Shown here: one piece after another, positions 10,282 through 18,271 of the stretch
Numbering within the stretch: the stretch's first letter is position 1
Layout of the letters: each line of letters starts with the position of its first letter
From: an uncultured Collinsella sp.
Lineage (GTDB): Bacteria; Actinomycetota; Coriobacteriia; Coriobacteriales; Coriobacteriaceae
Reading direction: 5' to 3'
Assembly: GCA_934654775.1 (NCBI GenBank)
Contig: CAKUGR010000012.1
Coordinates: 28,016-92,015 of the forward strand
Length of the DNA stretch: 64,000 nt
Program-made: the position numbers and the translations under genes
Notes under the pieces: generated by a model
Databases searched by the model: none
What the model saw: only the letters and a program-made list of their open reading frames with translations
Told to the model about the DNA's origin: nothing

Positions 10282-11757
10282 ATGGCATCAGACGTTCGCG
10301 TCCGCTTTGCACCCTCACCGACGGGCAAGCTGCACATCGGCGGCGCCCGCACCGCTATCTATAACTGGGCTTTCGCCCGTGCAAACGGCGGCACGTTCAT
10401 CCTGCGCATCGACGACACCGACCCCACCCGTTCCACCGACGAGAACACGCAGATCATTCTGCGCGCCATGCGTTGGCTGGGCTTGGACTGGGACGAGGGC
10501 CCCGAGGTGGGCGGCGACTATGGCCCCTACGCACAGACCGAGCGCCTGGACCTGTACAGGCAGGCCGCCCAGAAGCTCTGGGACGAGGGCAAGGCCTACC
10601 CCTGCTTCTGCACCAAGGAGCAGCTCGACGCCGACCGCAAGGCCGCCCAGGAGCGCAAGGACCCCTTCCAGGGCTATCAGCGCCGCTGCCGCGATCTCGA
10701 TCCCGAGGAGGCCCGCCGCCGCATCGAGGCCGGCGAGCCCTACGTCCTGCGCATCAAGGTGCCCGAGGACCGCGGCGACGTCGTCATCCACGACGCCGTC
10801 CACGGCGAGGTGACCTTCGACGCCAAGGAGCTCGACGACTTCGTCATCTTCCGCTCCGACGGCACGCCCACGTACAACTTCGCGACCGTCGTCGACGACG
10901 CTATGATGAAGATCACCCACGTCATCCGTGGCGACGACCATCTGTCCAACACCCCGCGCCAGGTCATGGTCTACGAGGCCCTCGGCGCGCCCGTGCCCAC
11001 GTTCGCCCACATCTCCATGATCCTGGGCGCCGACGGCAAGAAGCTCTCCAAGCGCCACGGCGCCACCTCGGTGGAGGAGTACCGCGACGCCGGCTACCTG
11101 TCCGACGCCTTCGTCAACTATCTGGCGCTGCTCGGCTGGTCGCTCGATGGCGAGACCACGATCATTCCGCGTGATGTTCTGGCCAGCAAGTTCTCGCTCG
11201 ACCGTATCTCTAAGAACCCGGCGACCTTCGACCCCAAGAAGCTCGACTGGGTCAATGCCGAGTATATCAACGGTATGTCCGACGCCCAGTTTGCCGATGA
11301 GGTCATGGTCCCCGAGCTGCATGAGGCGGGCCTTATCGAGGGTAACGTCGAGTACGGCGAGGACTGGATCGACGCGCTTGCCGCCATCGTCAAGCCGCGC
11401 ACCAAGATGCCAGCTGACGCCGTGACTGTCGCTGCTCCTATCTTTGCCACCGCCGAGACGCTCGAGTATGACGAGAAGTCTGTTAACAAGGGCCTGGCCA
11501 AAGAAGGCATGGGCGCTATTCTGGATGCCGCCAAGGCCGCGCTCGAGGGCGTGGACGAGTGGACGGCTGCCAACATCGACGCCGCGCTTGAGCCGCTGCC
11601 CGAGCAGATGGACCTCAAGAAGCGCGTGGTGTTCCAGGCCGTGCGCGTAGCCGTTTGCGGCAACATGGTGAGCCCCCCGCTGGGCGAGACCATGGCGCTC
11701 GTCGGCCGCGACGACTGCTTGGCGCGCATCGACCGCGCCCGCACGATGGCGCTGTAG
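10282..11757 (+). CDS. gltX: Glutamyl-tRNA synthetase
   Basis: A 491-residue class I synthetase that charges tRNA with glutamate. The N-terminus reads VRFAPSPTGKLHIGGARTA, with HIGG in place of HIGH, and the second signature is KKLSKRHG (the KMSKS loop) near residue 255. Start at 10282 was chosen for GAGGAG seven bases upstream; the earlier in-frame ATG lacks one. Length fits the bacterial family. Whether it also charges tRNA-Gln for later amidation depends on genes not in the window. Confidence 0.96.
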   Translation: MASDVRVRFAPSPTGKLHIGGARTAIYNWAFARANGGTFILRIDDTDPTRSTDENTQIILRAMRWLGLDWDEGPEVGGDYGPYAQTERLDLYRQAAQKLWDEGKAYPCFCTKEQLDADRKAAQERKDPFQGYQRRCRDLDPEEARRRIEAGEPYVLRIKVPEDRGDVVIHDAVHGEVTFDAKELDDFVIFRSDGTPTYNFATVVDDAMMKITHVIRGDDHLSNTPRQVMVYEALGAPVPTFAHISMILGADGKKLSKRHGATSVEEYRDAGYLSDAFVNYLALLGWSLDGETTIIPRDVLASKFSLDRISKNPATFDPKKLDWVNAEYINGMSDAQFADEVMVPELHEAGLIEGNVEYGEDWIDALAAIVKPRTKMPADAVTVAAPIFATAETLEYDEKSVNKGLAKEGMGAILDAAKAALEGVDEWTAANIDAALEPLPEQMDLKKRVVFQAVRVAVCGNMVSPPLGETMALVGRDDCLARIDRARTMAL

Positions 11758-11780
11758 CAGCTGCGTAAACGCATGTATCC

Positions 11781-11812
11781 GAGCCCCGTTCACCCGAGCG
11801 GGGCTCTTGTTT
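11781..11812 (+). terminator. Rho-independent terminator after gltX
   Basis: GAGCCCCG at 11781-11788 pairs with CGGGGCTC at 11799-11806, followed by TTGTTT. It lies 24 bases after the gltX stop codon and just before priA. Confidence 0.8.
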
Positions 11813-11845
11813 CTGTAGACGTATGGGATAGGAGGTGCTGGGGCT

Positions 11846-14296
11846 ATGGCCGAGCAACTGTCACTGTTTGGTTCGCCGGAACCGGAGGAAGCTCCGAAGT
11901 CCGCGGCCCCTGTCGCATCAACCAGGCCCAAGCCCGCGCCCGAGCCCGTCACCGCCTACGCGAGCGTGGTCCTCGACATCCCGACCCGTGCGCTGTCCGA
12001 GCCGTTTGCCTACGGCATTCCGCAGACCTTTGCCAACGAGGCCCAGATCGGCTCCACCGTTCTGGTTCATTTTGGCAACCGTGCGGCCGCGGGCTATATC
12101 GTCGATATCGCGCCCGAGCTTGCCGATCTGCAAGGTATCGACGCCCTCGATCCCGCACGCGTCAAGCCTATCGAGGCTATCCTCAGCAAGCCGCTCTTTA
12201 CCGCCGAGGCTGCACGCATTGCGCGCTGGATGAGCCGCGAGTACGTCGCGACGCTTTCCGAGTGCCTGCGCCTGTTCTTGCCCCCGGGTGGAAGCCCGCG
12301 CGTGGTCAAGGGCGATGACGGCTTGTGGACCGTTGAACGCCCCGCCGTCAAACCCATCCAAAACCGCTGGGTCATACTCACGCCCGAGGGTTTCGACTAC
12401 ACGCCGCCCAAGACCGCGGTCCGTCAGCGTCAGCTCATCGAGGCGCTCCAATGCGGCCCGGTCACGACGCGCGACCTCAACCTGCTCTACAACAGCATGT
12501 CGGCGACCATCAAGGCGCTCGAAAAACGCGGCGTCGTGGTGGTGGAAGAGCGCCGCGCCTGGCGTGGCTGCAGCGAGCAGACCACACTGTCCTCTGCAAG
12601 CGGTAAAGCGCCGGTCGCACTTACGAACGGTCAGCGGCAGGCCCTCGCGCAGATTGAGCGCGCACGCCTTGACGCCCATGGCGACGTGGTCCTTGTCGAT
12701 GGCGTCACCGGTTCCGGCAAAACCGAGGTCTACCTCTCGGCGATTGAGCGCGTGCTGGCGGCCGGCCGTTCGGCCTGCGTGCTCGTGCCCGAGATCTCGC
12801 TGACGGCCCAGACCGTCGGCCGCTTCCGCTCGCGCTTTGGCGAGACGGTCGCCGTGTTCCATTCGCGACTTTCTGCTGGCGAGCGCCTGGACCAGTGGGA
12901 TATGGTCGCCAGCGGTGCCGCGCGTGTGGTCGTGGGCGCCCGTTCGGCGCTCTTTTGCCCGCTCAGCGATCTGGGCCTCATTATTATCGACGAGGAGCAC
13001 GAGACCAGCTACAAGCAGGGTTCCAGCCCGCGTTACCATGCGCGCGAGGTGGCTGCCGAGATGGCGCGCCGCTATCGGTGTCCGCTCGTACTGGGCTCCG
13101 CAACGCCCTCGGCCGAGGCGCTCGACCGCTGCCGCCGCCGCACGTACGGCGGCGCCACCTGGACGCGCGTCGAGATGCCCGAACGCCCGGGGCATGCGGT
13201 CCTGCCCACGGTTCGCATTGCCGACCTGCGCCGCGAGTTCGCACACGGCAGCCGCTCCATGTTCTCAAAACCGCTGATGGAAGGTCTGGAGCGCGTAGTC
13301 GAGCGCCGCGAAAAGGCCGTGCTGCTGCACAACCGTCGCGGTTTTGCGCCGTTCCTGATGTGTCGAGAATGCGGTTGCGTGCCCACCTGCAACCACTGCT
13401 CCACGGCGCTTACGTATCACGAGCGCACGCACACGCTGCAGTGCCACACCTGCGGATCGTCCTGGCGCGTTCAGCCCTATCCGGCGCCCACGAGCCGCTG
13501 CCCCAAGTGCGGCAGTCGCTATCTGGCAAAAATGGGCCTGGGCACGCAGCAAATCGAAGACGCGCTGCACCAGATGCTGCCCGAGGACGTCGCCATCATC
13601 CGCATGGATGCCGATTCCACGCGCGGCAAGGACGCGCACAAAAAGCTGCTCGAGCAGTTCGATGCCGCCGATTGCGCCGTGCTGCTGGGCACGCAGATGA
13701 TTGCCAAGGGGCTGGATTTTCCCGAGGTTACGCTCGTGGGCGTGGTCAATGCCGACTTTGCCCTCAAGCTGCCCGATTTTCGCGCAGGGGAGCGCGCTTA
13801 CGATCTGCTGGAACAGGTTGCGGGCCGCGCCGGCCGCGGCGATCGCCCCGGCGAGGTTATCATCCAGACCTACCTGCCCGAGGACCCGGTTATCCGCGCC
13901 GTCGCCGAGCACGACCGCTCTATCTTTACCGACTACGACCTTGATCAGCGTCGCGACGCCCTGTATCCGCCGTTCGTACGCTTGGTCAACATCTTGGTGT
14001 GGTCGACGAATCGAGACGATGCGCAGGACTACATCGGGCACATCGCAAAGCTCCTCAAGCGCCGCTGGCATGCGGCCGCGCCCGACTTTTTGCGGGCGGG
14101 GAGCGCCGTGCCGCAGGTGCTGGGCCCGGCTTCGTGTGTAATCGAGAGAGCCAAGGACCGTTACCGCTTCCATCTGCTTGTAAAGTCGCCGGTAGGGTAC
14201 CATGTCTCTGATGATATCGACGCCTGCCTCAAAGAGGTGGGCTCCGTGCGCGGCGTGAGCGTGAGCGTTGACGTCGACGCCTATGATTTGATGTAA
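11846..14296 (+). CDS. priA: Primosomal protein N' (replication restart helicase)
   Basis: An 816-residue superfamily 2 helicase that reloads the replisome at stalled forks. A Pro/Ala-rich head precedes the 3'-DNA-binding domain (from about residue 38). Walker A is DGVTGSGKTEVY near residue 290, the Walker B box is DEEHETSYKQG near 383, and two zinc sites follow in CRECGCVPTCNHC and CHTCGSS...CPKCGS. The late helicase motif is QVAGRAGRG. TAGGAGG lies 12 bases before the ATG. It leads a likely priA-def pair (18-base gap), an order common in bacteria along with fmt and rsmB. Confidence 0.96.
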   Translation: MAEQLSLFGSPEPEEAPKSAAPVASTRPKPAPEPVTAYASVVLDIPTRALSEPFAYGIPQTFANEAQIGSTVLVHFGNRAAAGYIVDIAPELADLQGIDALDPARVKPIEAILSKPLFTAEAARIARWMSREYVATLSECLRLFLPPGGSPRVVKGDDGLWTVERPAVKPIQNRWVILTPEGFDYTPPKTAVRQRQLIEALQCGPVTTRDLNLLYNSMSATIKALEKRGVVVVEERRAWRGCSEQTTLSSASGKAPVALTNGQRQALAQIERARLDAHGDVVLVDGVTGSGKTEVYLSAIERVLAAGRSACVLVPEISLTAQTVGRFRSRFGETVAVFHSRLSAGERLDQWDMVASGAARVVVGARSALFCPLSDLGLIIIDEEHETSYKQGSSPRYHAREVAAEMARRYRCPLVLGSATPSAEALDRCRRRTYGGATWTRVEMPERPGHAVLPTVRIADLRREFAHGSRSMFSKPLMEGLERVVERREKAVLLHNRRGFAPFLMCRECGCVPTCNHCSTALTYHERTHTLQCHTCGSSWRVQPYPAPTSRCPKCGSRYLAKMGLGTQQIEDALHQMLPEDVAIIRMDADSTRGKDAHKKLLEQFDAADCAVLLGTQMIAKGLDFPEVTLVGVVNADFALKLPDFRAGERAYDLLEQVAGRAGRGDRPGEVIIQTYLPEDPVIRAVAEHDRSIFTDYDLDQRRDALYPPFVRLVNILVWSTNRDDAQDYIGHIAKLLKRRWHAAAPDFLRAGSAVPQVLGPASCVIERAKDRYRFHLLVKSPVGYHVSDDIDACLKEVGSVRGVSVSVDVDAYDLM

Positions 14297-14314
14297 CAAC
14301 CCGAAAGGATGGCC

Positions 14315-14851
14315 ATGGAAGCCAACGGAATCGTACTTTCGCCCGACCCTCGTCTGCGCCAGGAGTGCGCCGTCATCGAGGAGATCACCCCGGCGATCGA
14401 GGCGCTTGCCGAGAAGATGAAGAAGATGATGTTCGAGAACGGCGGTTGCGGCCTGGCTGCCCCGCAGATTGGCGAGCTCATCCAGCTCGTGACCATCGAC
14501 TGCGACTATAGCGACAAGAACGACTACGACCCGTACGTGCTTATCAATCCCGTGATTGTTGAGCAGAGCGACAACCTGGTGCCGTTTAGCGAGGGCTGCC
14601 TGTCCATTCCCGGCATTAGCTGCGAGATCGAGCGTCCGGATCACGTTGTCGTCGAGGCGTATGACCTGGATGCCAACCTGATTCGCTATGAGGCCACGGG
14701 CGACCTGTTCTGCGTGTGCCTGCAGCACGAGATTGATCACCTGCATGGCAATACGATGTTTGAGCGACTGAAGCCGATGCAGAGGATCAAGGCAGTCAAG
14801 GAGTACCAGGACGCCCTGGCCCGCGGCGCTCGACCGGGCGAGACTGAATAG
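14315..14851 (+). CDS. def: Peptide deformylase
   Basis: About 178 residues. It removes the formyl group from the first methionine of new proteins. All three metal-site motifs are present: GCGLAAPQIG, EGCLSIPG (metal-binding Cys) and QHEIDH (two His plus catalytic Glu). GAAAGG touches an ATG at 14309, so the next ATG at 14315, with proper spacing, is the better start. It lies between priA and fmt; def and fmt act as a pair that removes and adds the formyl group. Confidence 0.95.
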   Translation: MEANGIVLSPDPRLRQECAVIEEITPAIEALAEKMKKMMFENGGCGLAAPQIGELIQLVTIDCDYSDKNDYDPYVLINPVIVEQSDNLVPFSEGCLSIPGISCEIERPDHVVVEAYDLDANLIRYEATGDLFCVCLQHEIDHLHGNTMFERLKPMQRIKAVKEYQDALARGARPGETE

Positions 14852-14876
14852 GTTGTTTGGCCGTCCCCGGGCGGGG

Positions 14877-14948
14877 CGCCTATATATCATCCCGTGCTCA
14901 AACATTCTCGCTTTGCTGCGAAACTGCGCGCGGGACGATATATAGGCG
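14877..14948. repeat. 72-base inverted repeat (family D)
   Basis: Arms of 18 bases at 14877-14894 and 14931-14948 match at 17 positions and carry CGCCTATATAT. The 328-base gap between def and fmt holds this element, the terminator at 15041-15070, and T-rich sequence; nothing coding is seen there. Confidence 0.65.
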
Positions 14949-15040
14949 GCCAACCCCAGGGACTACGTTATTCGGGGTCGGTTCGCCCGGGTGCCGTTGG
15001 GCCAGGGAGGGGCGTCTTCGCTGATATTTGGTTTGTTGAG

Positions 15041-15070
15041 AGAGCTGCTTTTATTGCGGCTCTTTCTTTG
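15041..15070 (+). terminator. Rho-independent terminator after def
   Basis: AGAGCTGC at 15041-15048 pairs with GCGGCTCT at 15056-15063 (one G-T pair), followed by TTCTTTGGTTTT. It would separate priA-def from fmt-rsmB transcription. Confidence 0.65.
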
Positions 15071-15179
15071 GTTTTGGGTATATTTGTTCTTGTTGAACTG
15101 TTATTGCGGAAGGGCTGGAGACTGGCTTTTCGCTGCTGTTTGTAGCCGTCTTGGCTCTGGTTTTGAGGAGACATTGGTT

Positions 15180-16100
15180 ATGCGTATTGTGTTTATGGGT
15201 ACGCCCGATTTTGCGGTGCCTTCACTGACTTCGCTTGTTGCGGCTGGGAATGAGGTTGCGCTCGTTATTACTCGTCCTGATGCTGTTCGTGGGCGTGGTA
15301 AGAAGCTTGAGCCTTCTCCTGTTAAGGCCAAGGCGCTTGAGTTGGGGCTGCCGGTTATTGAGGCTAATCGGATGACGCCGGAGGTTGTTGAGGCGCTTCA
15401 GGATGCGCAGGCTGATATTTTCTGTGTGGCTGCCTATGGCTGCATTTTGCCTGATGAGGTGCTGCATATGGCGCCGCTTGGTATTGTGAATGTTCATGCG
15501 TCCTTGCTGCCTCGTTGGCGTGGCGCGGCTCCTATTCAGCGTGCCATTCTTGCTGGTGATGAGGTTGCTGGCGTTTCCATTATGCGTATTGGGCATGGCG
15601 TGGATACCGGTGCTTATTGCGCTCAGGCTTCCACTTCGGTTGCCGGTAAGCATGCCGAGGCGCTTACGATGGAGCTTGGCGAGCTGGGTGGCAAGTTGCT
15701 GGCCGATACGCTTCCTTCGCTTGCCGACGGCACTGCCGTTTGGACTGATCAGGATGAGTCGCTCGTTACCCATGCTGCCAAGATTTCCAAGCAGGAGATG
15801 CGTCTGAATCCGCAGATGGCGGCGCTCGATTGCGTGCGCCATGTGCTCGCTTCGTCCGATACCGCGCCTGCTCGTTGCGTGATTGCCGGCAAGACCGTGC
15901 GTGTGCTTGATGCTGCGCCGGCCGATGTGTCGCTTGGCGAGGGCGCTGTTGCTGTCAAGAGCAAGCGTGTTTACCTGGGTCTTTCCGATGGTGCGGTTGA
16001 ACTGCTCGAGGTTAAGCCCGATGGCAAGCGTGCCATGGCTGCATCTGCTTGGGCTGCTGGCCTGCAGGGCGCCGATCTTACGTGGGGTGTTTTGTCATGA
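15180..16100 (+). CDS. fmt: Methionyl-tRNA formyltransferase
   Basis: A 306-residue enzyme that formylates the initiator methionyl-tRNA using 10-formyl-tetrahydrofolate. It shows MRIVFMGTPDFAVPSL at the N-terminus, the catalytic core NVHASLLPRWRGAAPIQRAI, and a C-terminal OB-like domain. Start at 15180 is supported by GAGGAG nine bases upstream; the frame is open further upstream but without signal. Codon choice is odd compared with neighbours: many T-ending codons (GTT, CTT, ATT) in the first half. The stop overlaps the rsmB start by ATGA. Confidence 0.95.
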   Translation: MRIVFMGTPDFAVPSLTSLVAAGNEVALVITRPDAVRGRGKKLEPSPVKAKALELGLPVIEANRMTPEVVEALQDAQADIFCVAAYGCILPDEVLHMAPLGIVNVHASLLPRWRGAAPIQRAILAGDEVAGVSIMRIGHGVDTGAYCAQASTSVAGKHAEALTMELGELGGKLLADTLPSLADGTAVWTDQDESLVTHAAKISKQEMRLNPQMAALDCVRHVLASSDTAPARCVIAGKTVRVLDAAPADVSLGEGAVAVKSKRVYLGLSDGAVELLEVKPDGKRAMAASAWAAGLQGADLTWGVLS

Positions 16101-17497
16101 GCAAGTTGTCTCCCGCGCGAAAACTTGCGCTCGATGTGTTGATGGAGGCCGATCGCCGCGGCATGTACGCGCGCGACGTGCTGTCCTCCCGTGCTTCTGC
16201 CAAGGCCATTGACCAGCGTGATTCTGCGTTTGCCGCCCGTTTGGCGCTCGGCGTGGCCGCTACGCAGGGCATTTTGGATGAGTTGCTCGACCAGTTTTTG
16301 GATAAGCCCAAAAAGGTCGCGCCGCGTGTGCGCATGGCGCTTCGCATCTCGGCCTTCGAGATGCTCTATCTGCATACACCGGGTCGCGTAGCCGTAAGCC
16401 AGGGTGTTGAGCTGGTGCGCAGCGGTGCTAAGTCTGCTGCGGGCCTGGCTAACGCGGTGCTGCACAAGGTTGCGGATAACGTTGAGGATTTTGCCACCGC
16501 GTCCGATGCCGATGAGTCAGAGCGCCGTCTGGTGCGCCTGTCGCGTCTGATGGGTCTGCCGCGTTGGTTGTGCGCTCGCATTATGGTTTCGTTCGATACG
16601 CCCGAGGGCGCGCTCACCTTTGCCGGCAATCTGGCGCCTGCACCGCTCGCCCTGCACGAGAATGCGTTTGCGACCAAGCCCGATCCGTATATCTCGCAGC
16701 TCGTGGCGCCTGTCTTCCCGGGCTGCCATGCTCCGGTCGATGCTCAGGTTACCGTTGCATCGGGCGTGTTTGAGCGTGCTGCGGCCGTGGCTTCGGACCT
16801 GAATGCTCAGCTTATCGCGACCGCGGCGACTCGTCCCGGGCGTTGTCTGGAGATCGGCGCCGGTCGTGGCACGAAGACCTATGTGATGATGTGCCAGGCC
16901 AAGCGTGCCGGCTACGAGCGCCAGCATACCGCGCTCGACCTGCATGATCGCAAGTGCGATCAGAATCTCGCGCGCCTGCATAAGGCGGGTATTTCGGGCG
17001 TTCGTACGGTTTCGGGCGATGCGTGCGAGCTCGATGAAGTGCTTACGTCCTTTGATGCCATGCTCGGTGAGCCTGCCCTGTTCGACACGGTGTTTATCGA
17101 TGCGCCATGCTCGGGCACCGGTACCATGCGCCGTCACCCCGAGATTCCGTGGCGTTTGACCGAGAACGATGTGACGCGCGAGCTGCCCAAGCTGCAGTTG
17201 ACGATGCTTAAGGAAGCAGCCGCGCGCGTGGCTGCCGGCGGTGAGCTTATCTACGCCACCTGCTCGGTCTTTGACGAGGAGAACACGCAGGTCGTGGATG
17301 CCTTCCTGGCTTCTCCCGAGGGCGAGGGCTTTACCGTGGCGCCGCTCTCCGAAGCGCAGATTCTGCAACTGTCCGAATATGACCACGCCAAGAGCCTCGT
17401 CACCCTCCGCCAAAACGACCGAGGTCTCTTCCAAAGTGTGCCCGTTAATTCGGACTCCTACGACGGCCACTTCTGCGCCCGCCTGGTCCGCCAGTAA
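16097..17497 (+). CDS. rsmB: 16S rRNA (cytosine-967-C5)-methyltransferase
   Basis: A 466-residue protein with an N-terminal NusB-like RNA-binding domain (residues 1-140) and a C-terminal SAM-dependent methyltransferase. The SAM site is CLEIGAGRGTKTYVM; the two catalytic cysteines of the RsmB/NSUN family are in DAPCSGTGTMRRHPEIPWR and YATCSVFDEEN. It is coupled to fmt through an ATGA overlap, the usual bacterial arrangement. A palindrome of family A follows its stop codon by six bases and may end the transcript. Confidence 0.93.
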   Translation: MSKLSPARKLALDVLMEADRRGMYARDVLSSRASAKAIDQRDSAFAARLALGVAATQGILDELLDQFLDKPKKVAPRVRMALRISAFEMLYLHTPGRVAVSQGVELVRSGAKSAAGLANAVLHKVADNVEDFATASDADESERRLVRLSRLMGLPRWLCARIMVSFDTPEGALTFAGNLAPAPLALHENAFATKPDPYISQLVAPVFPGCHAPVDAQVTVASGVFERAAAVASDLNAQLIATAATRPGRCLEIGAGRGTKTYVMMCQAKRAGYERQHTALDLHDRKCDQNLARLHKAGISGVRTVSGDACELDEVLTSFDAMLGEPALFDTVFIDAPCSGTGTMRRHPEIPWRLTENDVTRELPKLQLTMLKEAAARVAAGGELIYATCSVFDEENTQVVDAFLASPEGEGFTVAPLSEAQILQLSEYDHAKSLVTLRQNDRGLFQSVPVNSDSYDGHFCARLVRQ

Positions 17498-17503
17498 CTA
17501 CTA

Positions 17504-17570
17504 AGTTGCGGTGAAATAGGGATTGAATAGCGGCATCTACCCGCCAAACAGTCCTTATTTCACCGCAACT
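17504..17570. repeat. Palindromic element, family A copy 2
   Basis: Arms AGTTGCGGTGAAATA at 17504-17518 and its complement at 17556-17570 match copy 1 exactly over 15 bases, while the loop differs. It sits just after rsmB. Confidence 0.85.
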
Positions 17571-17657
17571 CAGGTGGTCATGCGAGTGAAGATCGCAATA
17601 GCGGTAAAGATTTGTAAAAATAGCTCCGTTTCATACTTGCTGTTATCAAAAGTAGGG

Positions 17658-17789
17658 CGGATTACGGGGCTAGATTGGTGATGCCCGACCACAGCAAAAA
17701 TGACCTAAATAAAGCCGCAGGTAGATGGCTTGTTGAAATATGCAAATTACTGGAATGGATAGAGGTTGTCAAGTCAACCCCGTAATCCG
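17658..17789. repeat. 132-base inverted repeat (family E) in the rsmB-fmdB gap
   Basis: Arms CGGATTACGGGG at 17658-17669 and the perfect complement at 17778-17789 flank AT-rich sequence. It lies between family A copies 2 and 3, so the 449-base gap from rsmB to the zinc-ribbon gene is made almost wholly of three palindromic elements and has no gene. Confidence 0.65.
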
Positions 17790-17845
17790 GCATAGTTTTG
17801 AAATGTTACAAACTTAGCATCAGCCCGAAATCCAATCTATAGAAA

Positions 17846-17912
17846 AGTTGCGGTGAAATAGTTCCTGTTTGGGCGTTGGATGGCCTGATTCAGGAGCTAT
17901 TTCACCGCAACT
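17846..17912. repeat. Palindromic element, family A copy 3
   Basis: Arms AGTTGCGGTGAAATAG at 17846-17861 and the perfect complement at 17897-17912. The stem can extend inward (TTCCTG with CAGGAG). It is the same length as copy 2 but has an unrelated loop. Confidence 0.85.
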
Positions 17913-17946
17913 CATAAGGAAATCTGGGTAGCGGGACCGTTCGTCG

Positions 17947-18183
17947 CTAGTGGTTGTGTGGGCAGTTGGCGCAGCAGCCGTTGGTGGCGCTGGTGCTGGA
18001 ACCACCGCTGCGCTGGTCGGTGTTGTAGAAACCGCTGCCCTCAAACTTAATGCCGCTGGCCGAGAACGTCTTAGCGGCCGGAGCACCGCAGCTGGGGCAC
18101 ACGACCTCGGGGGTCTCGGACATGGGGTGCTCAACCTCAAACACGTTGCCGCAGCTCGAGCACTTGTAATCGTAGCGCGCCAT
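17947..18183 (-). CDS. FmdB-type zinc ribbon protein
   Basis: A 78-residue protein that starts MARYDYKCSSCGNVFE and carries a second pair in VVCPSCGAPA, the CxxC...CxxC zinc ribbon of the FmdB regulatory family. The C-terminus has Gly/Ser-rich sequence and a further CCANCPHNH cluster of Cys and His. AAGGAAG precedes the ATG. The family was named for formamidase regulation but has no settled function; zinc binding is the only safe statement. Confidence 0.85.
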   Translation of the reverse strand: MARYDYKCSSCGNVFEVEHPMSETPEVVCPSCGAPAAKTFSASGIKFEGSGFYNTDQRSGGSSTSATNGCCANCPHNH

Positions 18184-18271
18184 AATACTTCCTTTTCAGC
18201 ACAAAGCGGGCAGATCGCTCTGCCCGCATAAATTCAAACGTCTGTAACTGTACCCTATATCGGGGGTTTTA

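Noticed and set aside
13265-14953. Minus-strand open frame of 562 codons
   Set aside because: Antisense shadow of priA and def; no motif.
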